Made by a program: the position numbers and the translations under genes
Notes under the pieces: model-generated
Told to the model about the DNA's origin: nothing
The model's input: the letters and a program-made list of their open reading frames with translations, nothing else
Database searches by the model: none
From: Phycisphaerales bacterium
GTDB taxonomy: Bacteria; Planctomycetota; Phycisphaerae; Phycisphaerales; SM1A02
DNA: 64,000 nt
Direction of reading: 5' to 3'
NCBI GenBank assembly: GCA_022446905.1
Contig: JAKVBT010000014.1
Coordinates: forward strand, 19,931-83,930
Shown: one piece after another, positions 18,643-28,077 of the stretch
Layout of the letters: every line of letters begins with the position of its first letter
Numbering within the stretch: the stretch's first letter is position 1

Positions 18643-21408
18643 TCAGAAGGTCCAGCTATCCAAGACCATTAAGAGATCAGATACGCCGACCAACCCATCA
18701 CCATCGATATCTTCAACACCCCCCTGCTGTCCCCAGGCACCGATCACCAGCAGAATGTCATTCACACCGACAACACCATCACCATCGATATCCGCAGGGT
18801 TCTGTGCTGCCGCATCCAATCCACCCGAATCACAGTGCATCAGACCATTGCGTAGGCCAGTCAGAACTTCCCATGAGCCATCCCCTGTGACATCGGGGAT
18901 CACGGCCACTGCATCAACCGGACTCGGCATCAACTCCGTATGCAGAACTGCCCCCTGCGTACCATCCAGCACATACAAAGCGTTATCAGTGAACAATGTG
19001 CCCACAACGACATCTTCAACACCATCACCAGTGATATCCGGTATCGCCGAAGCTACAGATGCCGCGTCAATCGTTGGGCTTGACCAAATCAACTCTCCGG
19101 TACGGCCACTGTACACACGGGCATCATTGTCATAGTGCTCGGGAATCACATCCGGATGCCCGTCCCCGTTGACATCACCAATTGACTGCAAGCCTGCAAG
19201 TAGTCCTGTACCCGCGCGCCAGTAGGCTTCAGTCCCATTCGAGGCGTCAATGCCGTAGACATCGCCTGTCCAGAAGTCGCCGATCATGACATCATCAATA
19301 CCGTCACCTGTGACATCACCAATTGGTGCCAGACCCCAGACAGATCCCCCGTCGACTGGAAAGCTCCAGAGGATCGCGCCTGTCAGACCGTCGATCGCAA
19401 CCGCGCGCCCCTCTGTTTCATCGGCATTGGATGCCCCAGCAACCACGTCATCAAGACCATCACCATTGACATCCGCCACACCAGTGATCGAGAACACTGG
19501 CCCGCCGAGCGGACGCTGCCAAATCAACATGCCTGAATCCCCACTAATGCAATAGGCCCTATTCGGACCGGTATCTGATCCGTCATCCCCGGCGCAGGCC
19601 AATACGTCAACAACCCCGTCGCCGTTGTAGTCGCGCCGGCCATCGACCTGATACACCCAGCCGCCATCGCCCACCAGATTTGTGTTGTAAGTCCAGATGA
19701 CCTCGCCGCTGATCCCAGACAGAGCACGCACCAACCTTGCGCCTCCAGTGGCTCCAAAGACCACGTCCTGTACACCATCACCATCCAAATCTGACACAAC
19801 ATTCAGACCCTTATTGGAGTACACGGAACCATTGCCCACATCATGAGCCCATAACGCATCACCTGTTCCATGCGCATTGCCATTGAGGCAACGCACAACA
19901 GCGTCCTCACTGCAGACGATGACCTCAGTTCGACCATCGCCACTGACATCTTCAATTGCTGTCATCGCCTTGAGACTCTGATCCCAATCTTCCGGAACCT
20001 GCCAACTCCACAAACGATTCCCGAGCGGAAGTTCAGCAATGATCCCACTACCACTGACCGAAAGAACGGATGTTGGCTCATTGACCGCATTGCTCGACAC
20101 TTCGACCGTTGCGTTCACCAGAGCCTCTTCTTCAGGCAGAAACCAGATACCCAGATGACCCACGGCGCCTGGTTCGATTGAAAGCGGCAGTAAGTCGTGC
20201 ACGCTGATGCGGTCACTACTGCTCATTGCAGCATCGATCACCAAGGGTTCTGCACCCTGGTTGGTCACAGGGACAAGCCAACGCGTTGATGCGCCAACAC
20301 GCACTGCACCAAATGCGTGCTCTGTGGCCCCAAAGGCGATCGTGGGTGATGGTTCATAGGCAAAGCCTTCAATCGTGACGGGCGTTTGGGGGTGGACCGG
20401 ATCATCACTAACAATTGTCGCTGTTGCCGCCAACTGGCCAAACTGCGCAGGCGACCAACCAATCGGCAAAGTGCGTGCCTGACCAACTGGAATCGTCATC
20501 GGAAGCAGCGTGCCGATGGATAATGTGCTTGAATCGCCTTGGGAGGCTTCAAACTCAACTGACTGAATCGTCAGCGGCGCATCTCCCACATTTGCTACAG
20601 AAAGATCCCATGTCGCCAGTTCTCCCACAATGACAAAGGGAAAGACATGAGAATCACTCCCAATGAGAATCTCTGGTGCGCCAGCCCCTGCAAGATCGAT
20701 CTTGTAAAGCCTGTCTGTCACCCAGCCATCGCCATTGTCGCACACCCAAAGATAGTCCCCGTCCCAGACCACGCCTGCAGGATCGACACCTGTAGTGGGG
20801 TAGGTGTCTAGAACCGCTCCGGTATTGGGGTCAACGGCGTGCACAACATCGCCCCAGTAGTCCGCGATCCACAACACGCCGTCACCTACTGCAATATCCC
20901 AAGGCTGATCATCCGGAGCATCAAACTCGTGCTCAACACCCCCGTCTGAATTGATTCGATAGACATGGCCTGGATCTTCGTAGTATCGCGCCACCCAGAA
21001 ATCACCTGAATCCCAGGCAATGCCTGACATGTAGTGATCGGGGAGATCGATCGATTCAAGGATGTTGCCGTTCCAATCAAGTCGCAATGCTTGTGCTGGT
21101 GTCGAGCTGCTTCCTGCATGGTCCGTGGTCCACAGGTAAGTGCCATCAAAGGTGAGACCAAAAGCATCGTCATGATCGCCATCAAAAAGCAGTGTCACAT
21201 CGCCATTTTCAGGATCAATCCGGTGTACCTGCTGTCCATCGGCTCCATAAATACCGCAGTACAGATGAGTGCCATCCCAAGCCAACCCGGAAGCACCCTC
21301 TGGGATCGGATAGCTGGCAACAATGGTCCAATCAGCCAAGGTCCCGCCAGCAATCAACGCCGGCAGCACAGTGCCACACAGCAATAGTGAAAATCCACTC
21401 TGTCGCAT
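18643..21408 (-). CDS. Large secreted beta-propeller protein (FG-GAP, anchor-D-like) with dockerin-like tail
   Basis: 921 residues from the ATG at 21408 (MRQSGFSLLLCGTVLPALIAGG, a signal peptide). The first 260 residues form a propeller of SMP/NHL type (GTHLYCGIYGADGQQVHRID, WDGDYLWVCDNGDGWV). Two immunoglobulin-like modules follow (LATWDLSVANVGDAPLTIQSV and AVRVGASTRWLVPVTNQGAEPL), the second like the choice-of-anchor D domain. The C-terminal half has at least seven FG-GAP/VCBS-type repeats with calcium loops (DLDGDGVQDVVFG, DVNGDGLDDVVAG, DVTGDGIDDVMIG). The end is a dockerin-like pair (DIDGDGVVGVNDILL, DIDGDGLVGVSDLLM). The protein is probably extracellular and calcium-stabilised. No enzymatic motif is visible. 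Confidence 0.88.
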   Translation of the reverse strand: MRQSGFSLLLCGTVLPALIAGGTLADWTIVASYPIPEGASGLAWDGTHLYCGIYGADGQQVHRIDPENGDVTLLFDGDHDDAFGLTFDGTYLWTTDHAGSSSTPAQALRLDWNGNILESIDLPDHYMSGIAWDSGDFWVARYYEDPGHVYRINSDGGVEHEFDAPDDQPWDIAVGDGVLWIADYWGDVVHAVDPNTGAVLDTYPTTGVDPAGVVWDGDYLWVCDNGDGWVTDRLYKIDLAGAGAPEILIGSDSHVFPFVIVGELATWDLSVANVGDAPLTIQSVEFEASQGDSSTLSIGTLLPMTIPVGQARTLPIGWSPAQFGQLAATATIVSDDPVHPQTPVTIEGFAYEPSPTIAFGATEHAFGAVRVGASTRWLVPVTNQGAEPLVIDAAMSSSDRISVHDLLPLSIEPGAVGHLGIWFLPEEEALVNATVEVSSNAVNEPTSVLSVSGSGIIAELPLGNRLWSWQVPEDWDQSLKAMTAIEDVSGDGRTEVIVCSEDAVVRCLNGNAHGTGDALWAHDVGNGSVYSNKGLNVVSDLDGDGVQDVVFGATGGARLVRALSGISGEVIWTYNTNLVGDGGWVYQVDGRRDYNGDGVVDVLACAGDDGSDTGPNRAYCISGDSGMLIWQRPLGGPVFSITGVADVNGDGLDDVVAGASNADETEGRAVAIDGLTGAILWSFPVDGGSVWGLAPIGDVTGDGIDDVMIGDFWTGDVYGIDASNGTEAYWRAGTGLLAGLQSIGDVNGDGHPDVIPEHYDNDARVYSGRTGELIWSSPTIDAASVASAIPDITGDGVEDVVVGTLFTDNALYVLDGTQGAVLHTELMPSPVDAVAVIPDVTGDGSWEVLTGLRNGLMHCDSGGLDAAAQNPADIDGDGVVGVNDILLVIGAWGQQGGVEDIDGDGLVGVSDLLMVLDSWTF

Positions 21409-21541
21409 GCCACAATTGGAACACACAGATCATGCACGAACAAGCGTGGATGTAGGAATCCCACACCCAAGCTGCTTCGCGGCCTCCTACGGGCCACATG
21501 CGGCCCATAAATCTGAGAAGTGTCAGTGCACAAAATGTGAA

Positions 21542-21578
21542 AAGTGCTGACGTGACGGGTCGAGTCACGCCAGCACTT
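21542..21578 (-). terminator. Intrinsic terminator after the PEP-CTERM gene
   Basis: 15-base arms AAGTGCTGACGTGAC and GTCACGCCAGCACTT with one mismatch and a seven-base loop. It lies 15 bases after the stop at 21594; on the minus strand the stem is followed by TTTTCACATTTTG. Confidence 0.75.
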
Positions 21579-21593
21579 CTCATCGGAACAAAA

Positions 21594-22277
21594 TTACTTG
21601 CGTCGACGTGAGCCCGCGAGCATCGCGAACCCGAACAACGCCAAGGCGCCTGGCGCTGGAATCGCTGAGAATCGCAAATCGACAGTGGCCGTATCCAGAC
21701 TGATATTGCTGGTCACAGAATTCCAGATCAATCCAACTTCGCGAATATCGGCATCAATGAAAGAGAGATCAAATGACCAACTCACATTATCACTGTATCC
21801 ATTCTGGCCCGGACCAAACTCAAACTCTTCGCTGTAGTTCAAGTTGTAACCCATGCCGGGAAAGATCATGCCTTGCTCGCCATTGGCAGCAGTCCAGGCG
21901 AGCATCGCTCCTGTAAAGTCGATCTGCGTGCCCAGTGTGGCAAAATTGAAGACCACATCGGTGATGTCACTTTCTGAATATGCATAGGTATGGATATTCA
22001 ACGCGCCGGCATAACCATAGATGTTGTCACCTCCCGAGATAATGGCGCCATCACCAAAGTTGAAGAGCAATGCATTACCAGAAGGAAACGGTTCGTTATT
22101 GGGCAAGTTGGGACCTTCGGCGTAACCGTTGGCAGAGGTGAAATCCTCCCAGTTGTAGTAACTGGTGTTGTCTTCGCCACGCCACGAAGGCGCATCTTCA
22201 ACAACGTACGCCGCCATCGCCAAACTAGTTGTAACGGCCGCTGCAGCGGCTCCCGCGAGCATTGAGACTCGAAACAT
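21594..22277 (-). CDS. PEP-CTERM sorting-signal protein
   Basis: 227 residues from the ATG at 22277 (MFRVSMLAGAAAAAVTTSLAMAA, a signal peptide). The frame is open 49 codons further but lacks coding character. The C-terminus is a PEP-CTERM tail: IPAPGALALFGFAMLAG followed by SRRRK. Proteins with this tail are exported, cleaved and passed to the envelope by an exosortase, which is not in this window. The mature domain is rich in Tyr, Asn and Gly (DNTSYYNWEDFTSANGYAEG) and has no family I recognise. The gene lies 82 bases downstream of the dockerin-tailed gene on the same strand and has its own terminator, so it may be monocistronic. Confidence 0.85.
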   Translation of the reverse strand: MFRVSMLAGAAAAAVTTSLAMAAYVVEDAPSWRGEDNTSYYNWEDFTSANGYAEGPNLPNNEPFPSGNALLFNFGDGAIISGGDNIYGYAGALNIHTYAYSESDITDVVFNFATLGTQIDFTGAMLAWTAANGEQGMIFPGMGYNLNYSEEFEFGPGQNGYSDNVSWSFDLSFIDADIREVGLIWNSVTSNISLDTATVDLRFSAIPAPGALALFGFAMLAGSRRRK

Positions 22278-22359
22278 GATCAATCTTCCTCCAGATGCTC
22301 CTGCCTGATAAGCAATGGGCATCTTCCTAGGCCCTCGATAGAGGGTGTTCAAGGGAGCA

Positions 22360-23337
22360 CTATTGGCCCCAGTTCGAAATGAGCGACAACAGATCATCCA
22401 CCTCCACAAATCCGTTGCCATCAATATCAGTCACACAACATGGGCAGCGCCCAAAATCCGCAAGCAGCATCAGCAGGTCCTCAATGCCAACAAAGCCATC
22501 TCCATCGACATCACCCAGCACCCCCGATGGCTCAGCAATAGTGACATCCATGGTCAGCGTGGCGGCTGAGACGAGTCCCAAGTCAACCAAAGCATTTTCC
22601 TTGAGAATCCAATCTGGATAACTTCCAGATCCATCCTGACTGCCGGTATGCAGTGAAGTCACCATGAATTCGATAAGCCCGTCTGCCAATCCAGTGCGGA
22701 GGTAGCATTGCACGTCAGGGTCATTCACATCTACGTCGAAAACGAGGTTGCTGAATTGGGGGATCAATTCTCCCGGCGATGCTAAATCTGTCTGTCCAAT
22801 CGCAAATTCATTTGGCACAAATCCCTCCGCTAGTGAATTTGAGATGTCCCGAAGCAAACCGCTCTGGTCAAAGTCAGCAGCGAATGCATTTCGTGAATCA
22901 CGGGCAATGTCTCCAAAGGGCCCGTCCTCGCCAAATGACCACCCGTCATACCCACCCCGAAAGCCAACACCAGAAAGAAGCGTGGGACGTCCTGCATCAG
23001 CATCAGCCTGTCCATCAGGTTCATGGGTTGCTGGATCATCCAACGTGGGATCGAAGATGATGTCATCAGATGCAAGCGCCACCGTTACAACACAGCTGGT
23101 CACCTCATAAGACGATGGCGACCATCCTGATTGCACAATGCTGTCAGTGCCCCAGCCCAATAACGCCTGCCCATCCCGGTCATCAAAGACCTGCTCTCCG
23201 TAGGCACTAAAGGTAGGGGCAACTCCCCGTGTGCCTGGTGTTACGTTGAAGGGGTAGACCCACCGATCAAAAAGCGGGGCTGAAACTGTTGTGCCTGTTG
23301 CCGAGGAAACAGATAACATCAGTGTTGCCAAAAACAT
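22360..23337 (-). CDS. Secreted protein of unknown function with dockerin-like tail
   Basis: 325 residues. GAGG lies eleven bases ahead of the ATG at 23337. A signal peptide (MFLATLMLSVSSATGTTVSA) precedes a domain that I do not recognise (PLFDRWVYPFNVTPGTRGVAP, GGYDGWSFGEDGPFG). That domain contains repeated references to aromatic/Asp-rich loops and few cysteines until the tail. The last 60 residues form two dockerin-like loops, GDVDGDGFVGIEDLLMLL and DIDGNGFVEVDDLLSLI, around a CPCC sequence. A Fur-box-like site lies 81 bases upstream of the start, close to where an operator would be. Iron or zinc control of this exported protein is therefore possible, as inference. Confidence 0.8.
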   Translation of the reverse strand: MFLATLMLSVSSATGTTVSAPLFDRWVYPFNVTPGTRGVAPTFSAYGEQVFDDRDGQALLGWGTDSIVQSGWSPSSYEVTSCVVTVALASDDIIFDPTLDDPATHEPDGQADADAGRPTLLSGVGFRGGYDGWSFGEDGPFGDIARDSRNAFAADFDQSGLLRDISNSLAEGFVPNEFAIGQTDLASPGELIPQFSNLVFDVDVNDPDVQCYLRTGLADGLIEFMVTSLHTGSQDGSGSYPDWILKENALVDLGLVSAATLTMDVTIAEPSGVLGDVDGDGFVGIEDLLMLLADFGRCPCCVTDIDGNGFVEVDDLLSLISNWGQ

Positions 23338-23417
23338 GCATGTATCCTCAAGTAGATCTCAGGCCTCAGTCATACGACCAATACAGGCCGCTTGCCCATT
23401 GAACTGCGAATCCTAAC

Positions 23418-23440
23418 TTATTGAGAATTGATCGCAACAA
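23418..23440. promoter_or_regulatory. Second Fur-box-like site
   Basis: The 23-base stretch shares 19 positions with the palindrome at 3301, including the run ATTGAGAATTGATC. The right arm is imperfect (GCAACAA instead of TCAATCA). It sits 81 bases upstream of the start of the dockerin-tailed gene at 23337, so it could be that gene's operator. Confidence 0.45.
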
Positions 23441-23470
23441 CTCTTGTCAAGAATTTATTCTTGGCAAGAG
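23441..23470. repeat. 30-base inverted repeat
   Basis: Arms CTCTTGTCAAGAAT and ATTCTTGGCAAGAG with one mismatch and a two-base centre. It directly abuts the Fur-box-like site. It could be the terminator of the serine hydrolase gene, whose stop is 101 bases away, or an operator. Read on the minus strand it contains TTGACA, a possible -35 for the gene at 23337. Confidence 0.5.
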
Positions 23471-23571
23471 TCTTGCCTATTTTGCGACTCGGTCTCAATA
23501 AGCGCTCTGATGGCCCGACCATGACAATGGATGATTACGGCACCAAAAGGCTCATGTGGCGGAGCACGTGG

Positions 23572-24792
23572 TCAACGATCTGGCCCAGTTCCCTCGGAAG
23601 CGGAGGTTGGCTGTGCCACAGCCACCGCCTCAAGCACCGCCTTTGGAAACTCCTCAGCCATGCTGAAGTCAAATGGGAACTTCTGGGTAATGAACACCGC
23701 TGTGAGATCTTGCCTCGGGTCGATCAGAAAATAGGTGCTTGCGGCCCCACCCCACGTCCAGCGACCACCGCCGCGCATACCACGAGAAGTCTGCACAGGT
23801 GGTTCCAAACCAAATCCAAGACCAAAACGCTGCGGTCCATCTATTGATGGACTGAGATGGTTCTGCGTCATAAAGGCCACAGTGGCGGGTTTCAAAATAC
23901 GCACACCATCAAGTTCGCCCCCACGCTCCATCGCCTGCATGAAACGCGTGTAGTCGCTCAGGGTTGACCAGAGACCACCGCCGCCAGAAGGGAAGCGTGG
24001 CTTGAGTGCCCGATCGGCTTCCGCCGCATAATGCGCTTGATCAATTTGCAGTTCACCGTCAACTCGCGTCACGATATGCATGCGATGCAAGTCTGCCGGA
24101 GGCTCAAAGGCCGTGTCGACCATGCCGAGGGGCTCAAAGATCTCCGCCTCTAAGTACTCCTGGAAAGGTTGTTCAGCGACAACCTCAACCACCCGACCAA
24201 GTACATCGGTGTTGACCCCATAGGTAAATTGCTCGCCTGGATCATGCAACAAAGGAAGTTGAGCCATCCCGGCCCCAGCTTTTTCCAGCGTGCCAGACTG
24301 CCGGAACACGGTTTCATAAGCATGCTTGTATTCAGGTGGACATGAAAAATCGTACGCGAGGCCACTGGTATGGGTCAGCAGATCCCGAATGGTGATCCCG
24401 CGACTTGGCGACCGCGATGCCTCTTCCAAACCGACTCGTACCTCAGTGAATTCAGGTATGTACCGCGACACCGGATCATCGATGCCAAGCTGTCCCTGTT
24501 CAACCAACTGCATGATCGCAGCAGACGTGATCGCCTTGGTCATTGAGTAAATACGCACTACCTGATCGGTTCTCAACTCATCCTCAGCCATTGGCGTTCG
24601 ATGGCCATACGCCTCTAGAAAGATGGTCCTGCCCCCCTGCGTCACCTGCGCAGCACATCCCAGTACACGGTTTTGTTCAACCAGCGATCTCATCCAGTCG
24701 GCCAGAGGCGCTAGGGGCTCAGCACGAACCACCGCCGGTATCAAGACCAACGCAAGGAAGAGCACAGGCACAAATTGTCGAATTCTTTGCAT
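23572..24792 (-). CDS. Secreted beta-lactamase-fold serine hydrolase (class C / EstB-like)
   Basis: 406 residues. Signal peptide FVPVLFLALVLIPAVVRA, then a domain with the S-x-x-K nucleophile at 83-86 (IYSMTK), HTSGL at 141-145, and Y191-x-x-N194 in FTYGVN. These are the catalytic marks of class C beta-lactamases, DD-peptidases and EstB-type esterases. The final GGGRWTWGGAASTYFLIDP segment supplies the third motif. Most environmental members with this pattern (SMTK, and W-G-G near the end) are esterases or peptidases and give no antibiotic resistance. The protein acts outside the cytoplasm. It stands alone; the substrate is unknown. Confidence 0.92.
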   Translation of the reverse strand: MQRIRQFVPVLFLALVLIPAVVRAEPLAPLADWMRSLVEQNRVLGCAAQVTQGGRTIFLEAYGHRTPMAEDELRTDQVVRIYSMTKAITSAAIMQLVEQGQLGIDDPVSRYIPEFTEVRVGLEEASRSPSRGITIRDLLTHTSGLAYDFSCPPEYKHAYETVFRQSGTLEKAGAGMAQLPLLHDPGEQFTYGVNTDVLGRVVEVVAEQPFQEYLEAEIFEPLGMVDTAFEPPADLHRMHIVTRVDGELQIDQAHYAAEADRALKPRFPSGGGGLWSTLSDYTRFMQAMERGGELDGVRILKPATVAFMTQNHLSPSIDGPQRFGLGFGLEPPVQTSRGMRGGGRWTWGGAASTYFLIDPRQDLTAVFITQKFPFDFSMAEEFPKAVLEAVAVAQPTSASEGTGPDR

Positions 24793-24833
24793 GACCCTGA
24801 GCCTACCAGACCCAAGTCAATGGCGCGAAAGGC

Positions 24834-25091
24834 TCACTCTGGACTAACCATTGGCGGCACGCCAAGCCACTTTGCAAGAAGGCCCTCACTGCGTTCCAGC
24901 ACGATTCGTGCCACCGCTGCGACGCCAAGCGTGCCAATACCGACAAACACCATCAGTAAGGAGATTGGAGGCATGATGAACATGCACACCGCGGCAAGGA
25001 CGCCCTCCCCAATTAATACCACCATCAGCACATAGGGCAGATTCAGGCGGCAGGCTCGAATGATCTTAAGTATCAACACAGCACCCACCAT
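24834..25091 (-). CDS. Small integral membrane protein
   Basis: 85 residues from the ATG at 25091; the frame is open upstream to 25187 inside the RluA gene. Three hydrophobic stretches are visible: VGAVLILKII, YVLMVVLIGEGVLAAVCMFI and ISLLMVFVGIGTLGVAAVARIVL. I do not recognise a family. It lies 17 bases after the RluA stop on the same strand, so it is probably the last gene of the fusion-protein / RluA operon. The likely start, within the operon spacing, is the weakest point of this call. Confidence 0.6.
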   Translation of the reverse strand: MVGAVLILKIIRACRLNLPYVLMVVLIGEGVLAAVCMFIMPPISLLMVFVGIGTLGVAAVARIVLERSEGLLAKWLGVPPMVSPE

Positions 25092-25108
25092 CGTATCCAG
25101 CCGCTCTG

Positions 25109-25771
25109 TCAATCGCCGGACAATTGCCCCAGTTGAAATGGTGCCGCACTGCGGCACACCACCCATTGACCAGAACGAGGTGCCCAAAAAGCCAACTCAG
25201 ATGCATGGAGTAACAGCCGCGGTGCTGTGCTGGCTTCTCCGTACAACGTGTCACCGAGAATGGGACATCCAAGACCAGAGGCCATGTGCACACGCAATTG
25301 ATGGCGACGCCCAGTGATTGGCTTCAGTTGCACCAATGTCCGCCCGAACGATCGACCAAGCACTCTCCACAATGTCCGCGATGGACGTCCGGCGGCATCG
25401 ACTTGTTGCCTGACATGATGAGATTCATCCTTGGCCAGCGGAAGGTCAATCGCTCCCGAGGCTCCTTCAACCTCACCATCCACGACAGCCACATACTGCT
25501 TGCCAACCTTGCGCTGCTCAAATTGCTTCATTAATGAACGCCGGGCAGGACGACTTCGGGCAATCACCAACAAACCACTGGTCTCCATATCCAAGCGGTG
25601 GGTAATCAGCCCACCACTTGAACCAACTGCAGACGGAAAGACTTCCTGCAATCGCGCCTCAATAGAGTCCTCGCCACCCTCTCCAGTACCACACACCGTG
25701 CGGAGGCCTGCAGGCTTCTCCAACACAGCCCACCACTGATCCAGATGCCAAACACTCAACAGCGGATGCAT
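25109..25771 (-). CDS. RluA-family pseudouridine synthase
   Basis: 220 residues from the ATG at 25771; a TTG at 25786 that overlaps the upstream stop (TTGA) is an alternative. The catalytic motif HRLDMETSGLL is at 58-68, with Asp61 as nucleophile. KQYVAVVDG, then the C-terminal PITGRRHQLRVHMA and LGDTLYG, complete the RluA pattern. The family isomerises uridines in 23S rRNA or tRNA. There is no N-terminal S4 domain, so it resembles the short RluA/RluC-type. The length is usual. It follows the kinase/phospho-lyase fusion without a gap; no functional link between them is obvious. Confidence 0.93.
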   Translation of the reverse strand: MHPLLSVWHLDQWWAVLEKPAGLRTVCGTGEGGEDSIEARLQEVFPSAVGSSGGLITHRLDMETSGLLVIARSRPARRSLMKQFEQRKVGKQYVAVVDGEVEGASGAIDLPLAKDESHHVRQQVDAAGRPSRTLWRVLGRSFGRTLVQLKPITGRRHQLRVHMASGLGCPILGDTLYGEASTAPRLLLHASELAFWAPRSGQWVVCRSAAPFQLGQLSGD

Positions 25772-25782
25772 ACCCACCACAC

Positions 25783-28038
25783 TCAACGGCTTACCAACAC
25801 ATCACGCAAGGTGCGCAAAGCGCGATCGACATCCATGGCATCAAGAGCCAGTGGTGGTTTTATCTTGATCACGTTGTGCTGTGGGCCATCGGTACTCAAC
25901 AGAATGCCCGCGTGCTTGGCAGCATTCACTACCTGATGGGCCTCCGCCGCCGCAGGTTGCTTGGTGTTTCGATCCCGCACCAGTTCAATTCCGACAAACA
26001 GTCCCTGCCCACGCACATCCCCAATCAGGTCACAGTCCTCCCGCAACGCATGCAAGCCCTCCATCAAACGCTGGCCCAGCACTTGCGCCCTTTCCATCAA
26101 ACCTTCAGAGTCAATCACATCAAGCACTGCCAAGCCGACTGCAGCTGATACCGGATTGCCACCAAAGGTGCTGAAGTACTCCATGCCATTGGCAAACGCA
26201 TTCGCGATAGCCCGGGTTGTGACCACCGCGCCAATCGGATGTCCATTGCCCATTGGCTTGCCAAGCACCACCATGTCAGGCAGCACGGGTTCCTTCTCAA
26301 ACCCCCACATCGAAGTGCCTACTCTTCCAAAGCCAACTTGCACTTCATCGGCCACATAGAGCCCCCCCGCAGCACGCACATGCGCAACTGTCTCTTGAAG
26401 ATACCCTGATGGAAGTGGAATCTGACCACCGCAGGAAAGCATTGATTCAGCAAAAAAAGCCGCTATTGAACGACCGCTTTCGACCGCGTGAGCGATCACA
26501 GCACCAGCCTCTGATGCATATCTGTGACCAGCATCCTCCCCAGACCAGTCGCCTCGATACACATCAGGCATGGGCGCAACATGGACCCATTCTGGACACC
26601 CCGCTCCACCTAAGCCATTGAACTTGTAGGGACTCATGGCCACGCAATTTCCAGTGTTGCCGTGATACGCGCCGTCAATGACCAAGACATCCTGATGTCC
26701 AGTAACCACCCGAGCTATTCGAAGAGCCAATTCATTCGCTTCGCTTCCCGAATTCACAAAGAAGCACGTATCGAGCCCCTTGGGCAAGGTTGATGTCAAT
26801 CGCTCTGCATACTCCAAAACAGTTTCATGTAAATAGCGCGTATTCGTGTTCAATGTGTAAGCCTGCCTAGCCATGGCCTCTACGACCCGTGGGTGACTAT
26901 GCCCTACATGGCAGACGTTGTTGACCAAATCGAGGTACACGCGGTCATCTGCATCAATCAGATACGCACCACGGCCCTGCGTGATGTGCAGCGGCTGGTC
27001 ATAGCCCAGTGACAATGACCGCCCCAAACAGGCGCGACGATCTAAGAGGCTGTCGGCACTGGTTGCCGAAGGACTCGTTCTTGACTGGCCAGAGCACCAC
27101 AGCATGCCAAGATCGCGTGGAGCAAAGGACATCAATTTCTCCAGCGCTTGCGATGTTGACTCCACATGCTCAAACCAAGTCGGATGCGAAGGATCTTTCT
27201 GTTGGCGCGATGCTGCTATGCAAAGGCTCATAGCCAACCGCGCCGCCACCAGGACCGGCAAGGCTTTTTTCTCCTGCATATTCAATGCACGCGTGGCTTC
27301 ATAGGCTTGCACCAACACGCCCGCTCGCTGCACATCGACCCCATCCTGCTGTACTGCATAAGCCATCGTGATTGCTAGATCCTGCACAAATGCACCAGCA
27401 AGGACATCGCCAAAATCTACGATGCCCACAACCGCATCACCATCGACCAAGACATTCTCATCGTTGAAGTCGCCATGGAGAACTCCGCGAGGACAACCAT
27501 CAAGATCGATTGCCGCCATTGCCTGCATCGCCGCGTCAACTCCGCGACGGGTACTTGAGGAAGGCATCAGCCCGATGCTCGGGCGGTGCTGGCAGGCTGT
27601 GGCGAGATCCCACGCATGAGTGCGCTGGGCCGCTTGTGCACCAAGATCTACCTGATGCATCTGCGCCAACGTCGCACCGATAGAGCAGAGCAGGGCATCG
27701 GTTGTGGGCGATGTGCGCCACATGCTCCCTGGAAGTCGCGGATAGAGCCGGGCAGTCATAGACTGACCGTCCCACTGACATGCGACAGAATCACTCCCGT
27801 CGAGCGCGGGGACTGCTTGGACCACAGGCAAGCCCGCCGCACTCCAACGCCCTAGGAGCTCTTGCTCCAATTGCACCAAGTCATCGGCAACTGGGGTCAG
27901 CTTGAGGACAGATACCCCATTGGTGGCATTGAAATTCTCACCGGGAAGACGCGTCCAATGACCATCCTCTCCCCAGTACTGCAACGCCAGCGCTGCCGCA
28001 TCATGGGCTTCCCGCTCTGTGCGTGCACACGAATTCAT
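25783..28038 (-). CDS. Fusion of APH-type kinase and class III PLP phospho-lyase (hydroxylysine/ethanolamine-phosphate type)
   Basis: 751 residues in two enzymes. Residues 1-310 are an aminoglycoside-phosphotransferase-fold kinase with [10 protein letters not shown] (188-197, catalytic Asp190) and VDFGD (207-211). Residues 330-751 are a class III aminotransferase with NSGSEAN (429-435), [17 protein letters not shown] (564-567) and the PLP lysine K594 in LGKPMGNG. The segments [14 protein letters not shown] and [14 protein letters not shown] match the vertebrate ETNPPL/PHYKPL proteins, which eliminate phosphate and ammonia from phosphoethanolamine or 5-phosphohydroxylysine. Hydroxylysine kinase has the same APH fold, so one polypeptide probably phosphorylates an amino alcohol and then cleaves it. 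Which amino alcohol is not visible. Confidence 0.92.
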   Translation of the reverse strand: MNSCARTEREAHDAAALALQYWGEDGHWTRLPGENFNATNGVSVLKLTPVADDLVQLEQELLGRWSAAGLPVVQAVPALDGSDSVACQWDGQSMTARLYPRLPGSMWRTSPTTDALLCSIGATLAQMHQVDLGAQAAQRTHAWDLATACQHRPSIGLMPSSSTRRGVDAAMQAMAAIDLDGCPRGVLHGDFNDENVLVDGDAVVGIVDFGDVLAGAFVQDLAITMAYAVQQDGVDVQRAGVLVQAYEATRALNMQEKKALPVLVAARLAMSLCIAASRQQKDPSHPTWFEHVESTSQALEKLMSFAPRDLGMLWCSGQSRTSPSATSADSLLDRRACLGRSLSLGYDQPLHITQGRGAYLIDADDRVYLDLVNNVCHVGHSHPRVVEAMARQAYTLNTNTRYLHETVLEYAERLTSTLPKGLDTCFFVNSGSEANELALRIARVVTGHQDVLVIDGAYHGNTGNCVAMSPYKFNGLGGAGCPEWVHVAPMPDVYRGDWSGEDAGHRYASEAGAVIAHAVESGRSIAAFFAESMLSCGGQIPLPSGYLQETVAHVRAAGGLYVADEVQVGFGRVGTSMWGFEKEPVLPDMVVLGKPMGNGHPIGAVVTTRAIANAFANGMEYFSTFGGNPVSAAVGLAVLDVIDSEGLMERAQVLGQRLMEGLHALREDCDLIGDVRGQGLFVGIELVRDRNTKQPAAAEAHQVVNAAKHAGILLSTDGPQHNVIKIKPPLALDAMDVDRALRTLRDVLVSR

Positions 28039-28077
28039 GGACGCAGCGTAGCAGGAGAACGATGCTATCCTCGGAAT

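Noticed and set aside
27862..28077. N-terminal extension of the HExxH protein
   Set aside because: The extension is antisense to the kinase/phospho-lyase start and has no signal; the GTG at 28078 begins a signal peptide.
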